DNA of 64,000 nt. Origin: Tribonema minus (lineage: Eukaryota > Sar > Xanthophyceae > Tribonematales > Tribonemataceae). The stretch is taken from positions 1 through 64,000 of the forward strand of contig JAFCMP010000529.1 in the NCBI GenBank assembly GCA_017506865.1, in the 5' to 3' direction. The first letter of the stretch is position 1; each line of letters opens with the position of its first letter. Below the pieces are notes generated by a model. It worked only from the letters and a program-made list of their open reading frames with translations, ran no database searches and was not told where the DNA came from. Of the stretch, positions 24,641 through 35,300 are shown in pieces. A program made the position numbers and the translations under genes.

Positions 24641-25245
24641 TGTCAGCCGCACGGACGCGCATGTCGGCATATGAGACGCTGCTGCACCGCACGAACGAAT
24701 TTACGCGCCGCGTTCACACCACGGGCAGCGCCAGGTGCGCCAGCGCGCGACCCTCAGAAGAGGCGCTTGAAATGGGTCAGCATATGTTGGCGCCCGCCCA
24801 CTCCGTTTCCAGTCGGTACGAAGCGCAAGAAGACTCCACCGAGAGAACTCTACGCGATCTTTCAACGCTCAACGTCGATGTGCTTAGTGGGGCTTCATCG
24901 CAAACTTTCAACGCTCAACGACGATCTAGTGGGGCTTCGTCGCAATCTTTGCAATGAGAAGCTCCACTGTATCGTCGACGATCTAGTGGGGTTTAATCGC
25001 AAACTGTGTGCCATGAGAAGCTCCACTATATCATCGTCGAGCGCTGACAGGTCGCGTAGAGTTTGCTGCGTGAAGTCTTCCTGCGCTGCAGACCCACTAG
25101 AAACAGAGTGGGCGAGCGCCAACATGGAAGTATTGTGACCCATTTCAAGCGCCTCATCCGAGGGTTGCGCGCTAGGGTACCTGGCGATTCCCGTGGTGCG
25201 AACGCGGCGCATAAACTCGTTCGTGCGGTGCAGCAGCGTCTCATA
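24640..25245. repeat. Inverted duplication of an exon-like segment
   Basis: The plus strand at 24650-24870 and the minus strand at 25241-25030 encode related peptides in matching frames: RTNEFTRRVHTTGSA and RTNEFMRRVRTTGIA, then EEALEMGQ and DEALEMGH, AHSVSS and AHSVSS, TLRDLSTLNVDV and TLRDLSALDDDI. Between the arms a GATCTAGTGGGG..TCGCAA unit repeats about three times. Each arm could carry an exon ending GCCAG|GT; the plus copy has an acceptor (TTGTCAG|CCGCACGG). I do not recognise the protein. Confidence 0.7.
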
Positions 25246-25306
25246 GGGTTAGGGTTAGGGCCAGGGTTAGGGTTAGGGTTAGGGTTACGGTTAGGGTTAG
25301 GCGGTC
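25238..25306. repeat. Interstitial telomere-like array (TTAGGG)
   Basis: About ten units of GGGTTA with a few variants (GGGCCA, GGGTTAC). It abuts the right arm of the inverted duplication. It may be a repaired break or a past fusion or insertion site. Confidence 0.85.
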
Positions 25307-25642
25307 AACTCGTGACGCGGCGTCCGCCCGCGGAACTTGCACGTCATGGCATACTGAACCTCTGCGTTGGGCTGCCGGCTGAAGCTGGCCTGCCAAACAC
25401 GCGAGACCTTTCCATACTGAACACCCATGCCTCGAGCGCTAAAAGCTTGCACACAGAGATCTTCTTGACTACTGTGGATATGGTGGTACTGTTTGACTCG
25501 TGGCCAATTGCTGCAGCAGCGGCGACCACAGTCATTGGTGGAAGGCACTTGCCGCTAACCATCCCTCGTCACGTCTTGAACTTCAACTTCACCTATTTAA
25601 CTTCAACTTTGGACACATCAGTGACGCTCCACAGAGCCCTGC

Positions 25643-26821
25643 TCACCTCTCGCCCTGTGACTCCATGTAGTCCTCAATGTTCCTGCCGAACTCGGGAAAG
25701 TCTAATAGGCCCTTGTTGTCGGCGATCAGGTGGCGGGACTGACATCCAGAGCATGTGCAGATCACGATGCCCTGATAGTACGCGACGCGCGATATCTGAG
25801 AGGGTCGAAGTGATACATTGGGGAGGAAGGGGAGAGGGGGGGGGAGGGGGAGGTGTCAGTTAGCTACCGTACGCGCAGGTTCGCCCACAAATGTCAAAGG
25901 CAATGGGCGAAGGCTGCGCAGAGTTGCCGTGCTGATGGTCAGGTGAAGTTGCGACCAGTGCGACTGGGTAAGCATGGCAGCCGCTTGCGCTGCAACCAAG
26001 GAGTAGATGGGCACAGGCAGCAAGCGCATATGAAAGCGGGAGCGTCCGAATGTAGACGAAGGGTTGCACAGGCGCGCACGCTGAGTCAAAATCGTGCGGC
26101 AAGATTGGAAGGTGATGCTGTTGATCGTAACACACAGCGGCACAATGCAGAGCACTGCTGGCGCCAATGGTGAACACAGTCAGCCAGCTGGTGGGTTGTG
26201 CCTGGCAAGATGTGGCTCCGCTGCAGCACATTGACCCTGGAGCGGTTGGTGTGCCCACTGGGCCACACAAATGACTCTCAGAGGTTGTTCAGAACAAACG
26301 GTGCTGGCATGCACCTGCTGCGGACAACTGCAGCCTGGTATGATGAGAATGTAGTGGGCAGATGCACAGCTGAGGTGCGTGCTGCATGCGTACCTAACAT
26401 ATGTTTGGTGCATAGCACACAGGGATGGTTTTATTGGCAGTGCACATGTATGCTTACAGAGTCGAAACTGCCCCGGTCGTCTTGCTCATGTTGTCATCAC
26501 ATGCCAAAGTATTGCACTATGAGTCAAGATCGCACTTGGCATACCTGATTCCTCAAATGCATGCGGCAAATCAATTCTGCTTCAGCGGTGCAGCTTCTTC
26601 CCTGCCTCTCACCCTCTGTCAATCCAATTTCTCTCATTGGAATCGTCAACCATCAACTTCAAGTTGAAGATTTATTGGCGCGCACCAGGCAGTGCGTGTG
26701 CGTAACTGCCAGCGACAGCATCGCTCACCTTGTAAATGTTGCGCGTGTCGCACTTCTTGCATGTGAAGGCCAGCGTCATCTTCCTGTTGAGCTCGATCTG
26801 CCCGATCACCACCTGGTCGGC
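25643..26821 (-). CDS. DNL-type zinc-finger protein (Zim17/Hep1/Tim15 family), last two exons
   Basis: Exon 26821-26729 encodes GQIELNRKMTLAFTCKKCDT, and exon 25795-25643 encodes RVAYYQGIVICTCSGCQSRH followed by LIADNKG and ends at TGA. The two pairs CKKC and CSGC and the DNK (usually DNL) box identify the family. These proteins keep mitochondrial or plastid Hsp70 soluble and support Fe-S protein maturation. The splice is phase 0 on both sides. The exon(s) encoding the targeting peptide were not found, and the protein might be joined to the upstream exons at 27241-26942. The stop overlaps a possible donor (GAG AG|GTGAGC), so another exon cannot be excluded. Compartment unknown. Confidence 0.82.
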
Positions 26822-26941
26822 CTGAGCATCACCGCGTCATACAAGATAAGTACAGAGAAAATGCAACTTGAAGTTGGGCTGACGAGGTCAATGTAACGGC
26901 CACTTCCATGTACAGAAGTGCGGCTAGGTGTGCGACTCATG

Positions 26942-27241
26942 TGTTGAGGTTTTTAAAGTTGAAGTCTGGCCGAGACAGGCGCGCCCTGCTCCGCCTGCGC
27001 ATCATGAGGTAATCATCACACAGGGTGGCCATGGAATCGGAGACCTGAGCAATCGCGAGAAAATCCACACACAGGGGTGACATGACGTGGGAGAGGCGAT
27101 TTCAGGCGCCAGGATGCTGGGCAACACAATGAGGACGTAGTCATGTAGCAAGAGAGTGACCACATCACGGTTGATGGCGCCCCTCGGTAGCGTGGGCGAC
27201 CTGGGCTTAACTGCAGAGGCCTGGTCAATGTTGGAGAGCAC
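26942..27241 (-). CDS. Candidate exon(s) between the ABM-like and DNL genes
   Basis: Minus-strand frame 27241 down encodes VLSNIDQASAVKPRSPTL and a hydrophobic stretch (LLHDYVLIVLPSIL). It starts after a CCAAG acceptor in phase 0, which fits the phase-0 end of ABM exon 28264-28107. A second stretch, 27057-26942, after GCTCAG|, encodes MATLCDDYLMMRRRSRARL and ends at TGA, but the splice that would join the two leaves an intron that is too short. It may be the 3' end of the ABM gene or the 5' end of the DNL gene. No domain recognised. Confidence 0.4.
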
Positions 27242-27439
27242 CTTGGAAGCAAGATTTTGAGTTGCTAATTACAATAAATGACTTCAAGAGATTCTAAGTT
27301 GCTTGTTAAACAGTTGCAAATCACAGCACCTGGTAATAACATCATCATCTTCAACAACTGCAAGGACTTCACTCGTGCTTGAACCTGGCAACTCTGCACG
27401 CCGCTCTCTGCAAGTGTAAGCAGCTGACTTGAAGCAATG

Positions 27440-28106
27440 ACAGGTGGTCCGGCTTGGCAGACCTACGTACCGTTGGACCACTGGCCACTCACCCTCTTCC
27501 CGCTTTCAGTACCCACACTCTTCTGGCGTGCATGGCTCAGATCGGTCGCCTTGGGCTTGCTGCCGCACCGCGCGAGGGGCGCCCTCAGTACGTATCATGG
27601 AGGTTCCCCTCAGCACCAACTTTGAGAGTGCAGGACTTGGGCAACAGCGCTCACCTTGGGCTGGCTGACGGGGCGCCAATGCAGTGCCCTCAGGAGGTAG
27701 GTATGAGGGTGCCATCAGTGCCTACATGCCTGAACAAAGCATCGCTCAACTCGCTCACCTTGAGCTTGCTGCCGGGCCGCGCAAGGGGGGTGTCAATGTT
27801 GTACGCTCAGTACGTAGGCATGAATGTACCCTCAGTGCCGACATACCCCAAAAAAGCATCGCTCAGATCGCTCGCCTTGGGCTTGCTGCCGAGCCGCGTG
27901 AGGGGCGTCGACGTAGTACCCTCAGTAGGTAGGTATGAGGGCGCTCTCCGTGCCTACATACCTCAACAAAGCATCGCTCAGGCCGCTCATCTTGGGCTTG
28001 CTGCCAAGCCATGCAAGGGGCGCCGATGCGTTGCCCCTCAGTAGGTAGGTATGAATGTACCCTCAGTGCATACATACCGTAGGGCAACATCGCTCAGAAC
28101 GCTCAC
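27440..28106 (-). repeat. Exon-end echo array after ABM-domain exon 28264-28107 (about 6 copies)
   Basis: The real exon ends by coding PLVRPGSKPK, then |GTGAGCG. Copies of ...CGGCAGCAAGCCCAAG|GTGAGCG lie at about 27987-28040, 27875-27930, 27763-27815, 27653-27700 and 27545-27600, giving a period of about 110 bp. Donor bases read GT in two of these copies, AT in one and GC in two. Each unit also shares TACCTACCTA..ATGTAGGCAC-type intron sequence. Conservation drops with distance from the exon. Confidence 0.88.
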
Positions 28107-29720
28107 CTTGGGCTTGCTGCCAGGCCGCACCAGGGGCGTCGATGTAGTGACGTCCAGCGTCTCGCACAGGTTGGTCATGGCCGGCGCGAGGCGCATGAAG
28201 TGGCGCGAGGCCCAGTGCGCCTGCTCTGCGGCCTCGTTGGCCCACTCGACCACCAGTTGATACCCTGCGGACAGGGGGGGAGGTGGGGGGGGGGGGGTCA
28301 GCTGCCATGCGTGATGGCGTGAGGAGGCGGCATGTAGCTGCTGCCCTGTGATGCAGCACGCAGACAAGTAGGTACTCGGAGCACTTGATGGCGTCATACG
28401 TAAGGAAAAGTGTGTGGGCTTCAGTCGATCCTGCAGCTGTGCACAGCTGGGTGTCGCTAGATGACCAAAGCTGAGCACGGACGTACCGGCACTGAATATG
28501 GCATCATATCTGTGTTGGCACATGATGGAGGCACACTGAATGGAGTGTACTTATGGTGTAGGAAACAGTCAAGCGATTGATGAAAGCGAAGCTTGCAGCG
28601 GTGCGCCGTCCAGTTGACACCAGCACCACAAGTGTTGGCCGCATTCTCACACAAAAAGGCCATTTAAAAAAAATGAGCTGCAGGGGCATGACCGGCAGAC
28701 ACAAGGGCAACTGGTCAATGTGTTCATTTCGCAACCGCGCCACCATTGTGCCGCTGTGCCGCTCTCACTCCGTGAGGACCTGACCAATGTGTTTGCATTG
28801 TCAGGCTGCGCAAGACCATTCTAGACCAATGCATCGCGCAGCAAAGAACGCGTGATTATGATGAAGAGCCACACGGCATCTGAAGCCTGCACTGCGCAGT
28901 CAACTGGCGATCATGCGAGACAGGAAAGTGGGTTGTGATAATATTGCGCCAGCAGAAATTGTGCATTGTCCTTGCAGCATGCTTACCGTCGATTGTGTTC
29001 TCAACTCGTGAGAACGAGTACGCCAAGCAGCCCCTCTCCTCCACTGCTGCTTCGCTGAGCTCCAGTGCCATGGCTTCCCAGCTGCAAAGGAAGCAGCAGT
29101 GAACAAGTCTCGCTAAATTCGAACAGGCTGTGAGGCATGAGACTACAGGTGCAAATTTGCATAGCCTGAAATTTAGGCGACAATTGGCTGCACAGGTCAT
29201 TGCGTTGGCGAGTACCCGGTAGTACCAGCAGCAACCAAAACGAGTCGTCAGCGACAGCTTTCCGGAATCACGCGTGAGACAACTCAGTCACCGGCTCAGA
29301 AACTGCTGCCACGCTGAGCATGAAACTACAAGGCCAGGGTAATCTAGATGTGGCTTACATTTTCTGATTCTTTGGAGGCACCCTCAGGCTGATGATAACT
29401 CTCTTGCTCACGCTCTCCAATTCTTCGGGATCCAGAACCTTGCCCGCATCCGCAGCAGCCTTGGCTGCGTTCAGGTCTATGGTGGGTACGGAGTCAGCTT
29501 CGGACGCCTGGAAGGTTCGACCAGGAAGAATGAACACCTGCTGTTGATCCTCCTCTGGCGGCTCGTTGCCTGCAGCCAGCGTAATACATGGCGAAAGGTT
29601 GGTAGCAGCAGCGACGTTGTGACTTGCACCCAGTGGTGGGAAGGCCAAGAAAGAGTAGACTTGGGGCAATTGCTGGAAAGCCAGCAAAGACAACACTGCG
29701 GCGTTGCACAACGTGATCAT
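28107..29720 (-). CDS. Plastid-targeted protein with an antibiotic-biosynthesis-monooxygenase (ABM)-like domain
   Basis: Exons 29720-29359, 29081-28987 and 28264-28107 join in phase (AT|C, G|GG). The start is the ATG at 29720, giving a signal peptide (ITLCNAAVLSLLAF) that ends near VYS|FLAF, typical of red-lineage plastid preproteins. After an acidic linker, a dimeric ferredoxin-like ABM domain spans about residues 105-190: VIISLRVPPKNQK, WEAMALELSEAAVEERGCLA, YQLVVEWANEAAEQAHWASR, HFMRLAPAM. Such domains occur in monooxygenases and in many small proteins of unknown reaction, so the reaction cannot be named. The 3' end is uncertain (see 26942-27241). The gene diverges from the pseudouridine synthase gene about 95 bp away. 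Confidence 0.8.
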
Positions 29721-29815
29721 CAAACAGGGTGTGTGTTGGCGTGATTGGCGTGGCGTGTCCGCTGAGCAGGAAACTTCAAGTTGAACTCTCAGGCGAACGT
29801 GCTGTGGTGCTTTGC
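29721..29815. promoter_or_regulatory. Putative bidirectional promoter between divergent genes
   Basis: A 95-bp gap separates the ATG of the ABM gene (minus) from the ATG of the pseudouridine synthase gene (plus). It contains AACTTCAAGTTGAACT, a palindromic form of the window's over-represented motif. No TATA box was seen. Confidence 0.4.
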
Positions 29816-31974
29816 ATGGTGCGATACTTTATACTACACAAGCCCAAAGACTGCCTCAGCTCCACTGTGGATTCCGCCAAATTGGGACGGCGGACCATCT
29901 GGGATGTTGCATGTGAGTTGACCTCAACTGCAACTCGGGATCGCAGCAGCTGTTTGTGGGCGACCCAGCAGCAGCACGTGTTAATGCTTATGCTTCAGCT
30001 CGTTCTGGTTTGCATTATGTGTCACAAAAAGGGTCACAGAAAGGGCAAGCCTTGCGCGAGTCTCCCATGTGTAGCGTCAGTTGAGGGCGTCACAACATAT
30101 CTGTGTGCGCGTCAACGAGAGAATATTTGAGGATCCTGTTGCCTCTGATGAAACATCATTGCACCGATAATGCTGTGCATGTCTCGTGCGAGCTCTTGTT
30201 GCACGCGCTTGCGATGCCTTCACATGACATGATTGGTGTCCAGCGCCCTCATGTACCGTGCACGTCTACTGTTGTCGCCATGCATCGTATGCTACACTGA
30301 GTTCACGCAATCATGACCAACGTGCCTGCAGCGGATGCAGGATTTCCAGCCAACCTCGGGGCTGTGGGCCGGCTAGACTATGAGACAAGCGGGCTGCTCC
30401 TCTTCACCGACGACCCTCGCCTGAATGTTGCCATTACGAGCACCAAGTGAGTGCCGAGGCGCCCGTCTCAAATAGGCTGATGGCCTTGTTAAATGCAGCT
30501 TGCATGATGTGTTCGCCTCGGGGTGCTCAAGTCATGTGCTGCCAATGCTGTTGTACAGGAATGGCGATGCTGTCAGGTCACAAGGCGCGCCTTGGTCCAA
30601 TCGATACACACAGGGCACCAGCGCGCCAGTGCTGTAAGTTTTTGCCCAGGACACTTGCAATCGTCTCACCAGGTGTAAGCACAGCGACCCCCCCCCTTCA
30701 CCCCTCCCACAGGTTCAAGGGCAAAGCGGACCCCACCCTCATCCCCCCCCTGCAGAAGTGCTACCACGTCACGCTGGCGGGCAAGATCGACCCCGATGAT
30801 CCGCGCATAGCCATGCTGGAGGAGCCGTACCTGTACGAAGGCGCAGCATTCGGCCCTCATGGCGAGTGGACAAAGCCCGCCAGGGCGCGCTGGCTGCGGA
30901 GCGTGCAGTACACCGCGGTGACGGATCCGTGGGAGTATCGGCATGACACGGATAGATGGGTGACTTTTGTGGAGGTGAGGCTGCTGCAAGTAAGTCATCA
31001 TGCTGCGGCACTGAGCATGCGGGCGGTGCTGGTAGCTGGGTGGTCACCGAGGGCATGCGGCGTCAAGTGCATGAATTTGAAGGCCAAAGCAGCGCCGGAA
31101 GATGTGGTTTGCGGTGGGAACTACGGCCCGATGTGCATGAAATTATGAAAGAACTGATGTGCATGAAATTATGAAAGAACTGATGCAACTGCACCGACAT
31201 CAACCAGACGCGATGTATGGCACGAGCCACAACTGGCTCTTGCTGACGAGGACGTTGTCATTGTCGATTTCGTTGTGGTGCTGCTGGTAGGCCTCAAACA
31301 GCTCTTCAATTCGTCGGCGCGGTACAACTGATCATCAGCGGTCGGGTGCACGGGCGAAAACATTCAGCGTTGGACAGCGTTCTACACAGCATGCCCATGT
31401 AGTGCGACGTCGAGGCGGCATGGGCAACGTATCATCAAGTTCCACAACATCTTAAAATCAGTTGCAAATCCACCATCATCAGCCGCAAATGTAGGGGAGG
31501 TGGTGACGTGATCAACCATGACAGCGCTCCGCATCCTGCAACATCAATGATTCAACGCGCAGCACCTCTCTCGAATGCGTGGCCGCGGCGGCGCAGGTGG
31601 TGATAGTGCAGGGAAAGAACCGGCAGGTGCGGCGCCTCGTGAAGCGCAGCCAGCTCATCCTGCGCCACTTGCACAGAGCGTCGCTTGGCCCCCTGACCCT
31701 GGATGGCGTGCCGGAGGGGGGCTGTCGAGCGCTGACGCGCGCTGAACTGGAGCGGCTGTACTCGCTTGTACTGCCGCTGGACCCTGTGCCCGTGCACGCG
31801 GCATTTGTGGGGCCTCTGCTGCTGCGCAGGCTGCGGGAGCGCGCGCGTGGGGGTGGGGGAGAGGAGCGGTGGAGTGAGAATGTCGTTGTGCAGGCGATAC
31901 TGGCATATGGAGCGCAGTTTGTGCACCTGCCTTTCCAACAACAACATAATGGAAGCATTACAAAATGCGCCTGA
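29816..31974 (+). CDS. RNA pseudouridine synthase, RsuA/RluE family
   Basis: Exons 29816-29912, 30332-30446, 30713-30974 and 31597-31974 join in phase to 283 residues. The enzyme isomerises uridine to pseudouridine in RNA. Diagnostic parts: YFILHKPKDCLSS at the N-terminus, GRLDYETSGLLLFTDD with catalytic Asp48, KCYHVTL, and the C-terminal VQGKNRQVRRL..HLHRASLGPLTL plus LTRAELERL. There is no N-terminal S4 domain, which resembles RluE. The start at 29816 is the ATG nearest the domain; no targeting peptide is visible there, so compartment is open and an upstream exon possible. A loop of about 40 residues (PYLYEGAAFGPHGEW) in the third exon is unusual. Final exon is long and ends with a low-complexity QQQHN stretch. 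Confidence 0.88.
31128..31186 (+). repeat. Short tandem duplication in the third intron of the pseudouridine synthase gene
   Basis: A unit of about 27 bp beginning GATGTGCATGAAATTATGAA occurs twice in a row and is perfect. Confidence 0.85.
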
Positions 31975-32351
31975 CGCGGTGCATGCAGAGCAGTGTGTCT
32001 CATATGCTGCCCTGCTGCTGCCTCACCAGCTGCTTGCTTTCTTAGACAAAGCTCTATGATATGTCGGTTGTGCTGCTGCTCCTGCACAATCAAAACAATA
32101 GGGTGATGGAAAGGTTGAGAGACATTCGAAAGCTTCGTTAAAAAAACTCGCTGGTAGATCAGAGCATGGTCAGCGCATTTTTTTATCTCAAGCATGGTCA
32201 GCGCATTTTGTTGTGTGACTTGTGACCAAAAAAGCGGGGATCCACGAGTCTGACTCGAGTTGCAGGACCGAGTGTTCACTGTATACCTACCCACAAAAGT
32301 GCTCTCCTAGTACTAGGCTAGTACTTACGCGACACGACGCTACTGAAGAAC

Positions 32352-35300
32352 ATGTCAAGAGTCATCCCAGTGCTGCGATCTTGCGTCGGCAGTGCGACAG
32401 TCTCAAGCCGATCCTCTCTGGTGCGGGGCCTTGCGACTCAAGGTGAGGTCAACGACCAAAGCATGTTTTTTTTGGCTGTGTCAGGATTCCTCCAGCATGT
32501 TTTGTCAGCCGGCAAGCTTCTTTGCGTGCGCTCTGCATCCCTATCTCGCTTTCAGTGCTGTCCTTCAGTGCACGCCGCTCCTGGTGTTGCTCCGCTCACG
32601 GTGGTGGTCATGCCGGCTGCACATTCCTGCTTTGTGCTGAGCACAATCCTATCTTGTGCTCCTGGCTGCTGATGCTGCTGCCACGCGACTGCAGGTACCA
32701 CTCCGCCGCAGTCTACTTCGTATGAGAAGATGAAGGCTGACAAGAGGTACGAGCCAGTCACGGAGGTTCCCGAGGTTGTGCTGCGCAACATGTCTGCTGA
32801 CACAGTGTTCAGCCCTGGGTTCAGCATTAAGGGCAGATCTAAGGCAGGGCGCGCATCATATCTGGTGAGTGTTGATGAACAGGGCAACAGCCGTCGTGCT
32901 CTGTTGTGTGTGGATGGGTACTCCGCAACAGCCACCTCAGTGAAGTTGAACTTGACTCTCGCGGTACCTTGAAGAATAGCTTGACGGTAGGCAAAGTACG
33001 TGATGCGCTTGAACAATCTGCAGTATGAACCTGTTTAGTCGCTGACTCCAACTGTGTATGCTCCGGACCAGCTGTGCTGTCTTGACCTGCTTTGGTGCTC
33101 TGAGCATGCCATGTGACGTTGCGCTGGCATTTTCACACCTGTGCACCTGCACTCATTATGCCCTTCTTATCATCTTTCCCTGTTACTGCTTGATACATGC
33201 ACATGTACGGCACTCCGTGTACATCTCCTTGTGCACGTCTTCTTTCACATGGTGTGGACATGCAAATGATGCACACCTCACCGCCCATGTACTCCAACAC
33301 CAGCAGTGGACAGCACACAGTTTTGCACAGAATCCGAGCCGTAGCAGCACACCGGACCCTTTTACTCCCCTGGGACCTATACAAAGTCGAGTCCATGATT
33401 ACAGCACACCATGTAGACTATGCTCATGTGCAATGTCCATTACACTGCAGGACACATGGTCTGATGCAGACTAGCTCGCTACATCGAATTAGACCCCCGA
33501 GAATGCACCAGACCTGGTCTCCTCTCAGACCTCTTAAACATTAGTCCACGAGTCTAGCGCACCATGTATGCCTATGTGCACCTTTTCATCACGTTGCAGG
33601 ACGTGCAAGCGACAACGATCACAGCACACCATGTATGCTGATGTTCACCCTTAAATCACATTCCAGGACATGCAAGCGACGACGCCGCTGGATCCGAGGG
33701 CGCTGGACGCAATGCTGCCGTGGATGATGGGTGGCTACGGCAACCCGCACTCGCGCACGCACAGCTACGGGTGGGAGGCGGAGGGGGCGGTGGAGGTGGC
33801 GCGCGGGCAGATCGCTGACCTCATTGGAGCGTCACCAAGAGAGGTGGGCAGTTGAAGTTTGTACTTGACCTCACTGGACCGTCACCAAGACAGATGGGCA
33901 GTGGAAGTTTGTAGTTGGTTTTGTCCTGGCGGCCACAAACCATGAGCGATGAGTGTTTCGGCATACAGAGCGGAGGTGACGCGCGTGCAGATCTGCTGAC
34001 CTGATTGGAGCGTCGCTGAGAGAGGTGGGCAGTTGAATTTTTTACTTGAAGTTGGTTGTGGACCTGGTGGTCACAGGAAATGGGCAGCGAGTGTTTTGGT
34101 GTGCAGAGCGGAGGTGGAGCATGCAAACAGGTGCTGGGTTCCGTGGATACTGCCGGTAGATATCGAATCGTGACGGGTCCTCATGGGTGCACTTCGACTC
34201 CAAAGCTAAGTAGATTTGCCAGCGTGTATATTTCTAAGGGCATTTGGGGCCTTATTGCAGTGTTGTCAACAACAGTCCAATTCAAGTTTGCGCTGAAAAC
34301 CATGGTTGCGGTGGTGTGCTCGGTGGTGTGCTCAAGCGCAGTTTTGGCCGCAGATGTCATCAGCGCTCATCCAGGATATCATGTAGCGCAGCATTATACT
34401 TCAGAAGAAGGGTGTCGAAGCAGGTTTCTTCACCTCAGCATTACATCATCAAATAGTATCGTGCTTGCGTGTACGTACCTTAATGAAGTTACAGAGGTGG
34501 CATATGACGGGTACTGTTATGGTGAAGCACCACGACGCCATGGCGCCAGAGTCGCACCAGTCAGGTGTCGGTGTAATGGCTGTGGGGCCTTGTTGACAGC
34601 TGCTGTGATGTTGAGCATCAGATAGGCTTGTGTCAGATGCTGTAACCCGTGGACACCACAGCTACTGTGCTGTAGGTACTGCGGGTTCGGGATTGGCAGG
34701 AAAACGCGCATGCCAGCATCCCATCAGCAAATAGTAACATGCTGGTGCTCATGAATGTTGAAGCACAGAGGGGGGCGGTGATAGACATCTGTGATGCAGG
34801 GGCTGCAGGAGAGTGGTGGTGGCTTGTGCCTCTGTTGGTGGCTCTGGCGCACCAGCTGCATGGGTTCCGACGCATGAAATGGTATGCTGTCTGACAGTTG
34901 ACCAACATCAAGGATGCTGAGCTTTTATTTGAGGTCATGCGCAAGATTCTAAGGCCCGCCATACTTGCTTGCACTGATGATGTGATGTTTTTTTTTTTTT
35001 TCGAAGTCAGATGTCGCTTTGCATGGCTGTATACACATTGAGCCAGCAATCACCATGCTGCATTCATCAACTAAAGGCTCCACAAGTATGTTGTTGGAAG
35101 ACCTCATGACGTGCAACAACTTCACATAATTTTACACTGAAAAGTAGGCAAGAAAGACCTGAAGCAAACTCAACAACGAAGTGTCATCACAACAGCGTGG
35201 TGCCCTTGCATTCCCGCTGCTTTACTGCTACTTCAAGACTACAGCTTCAGAGTAAGTGATGTGTAGTAAACGGTGGCTGGACATACATAGCTTGTTTCAG

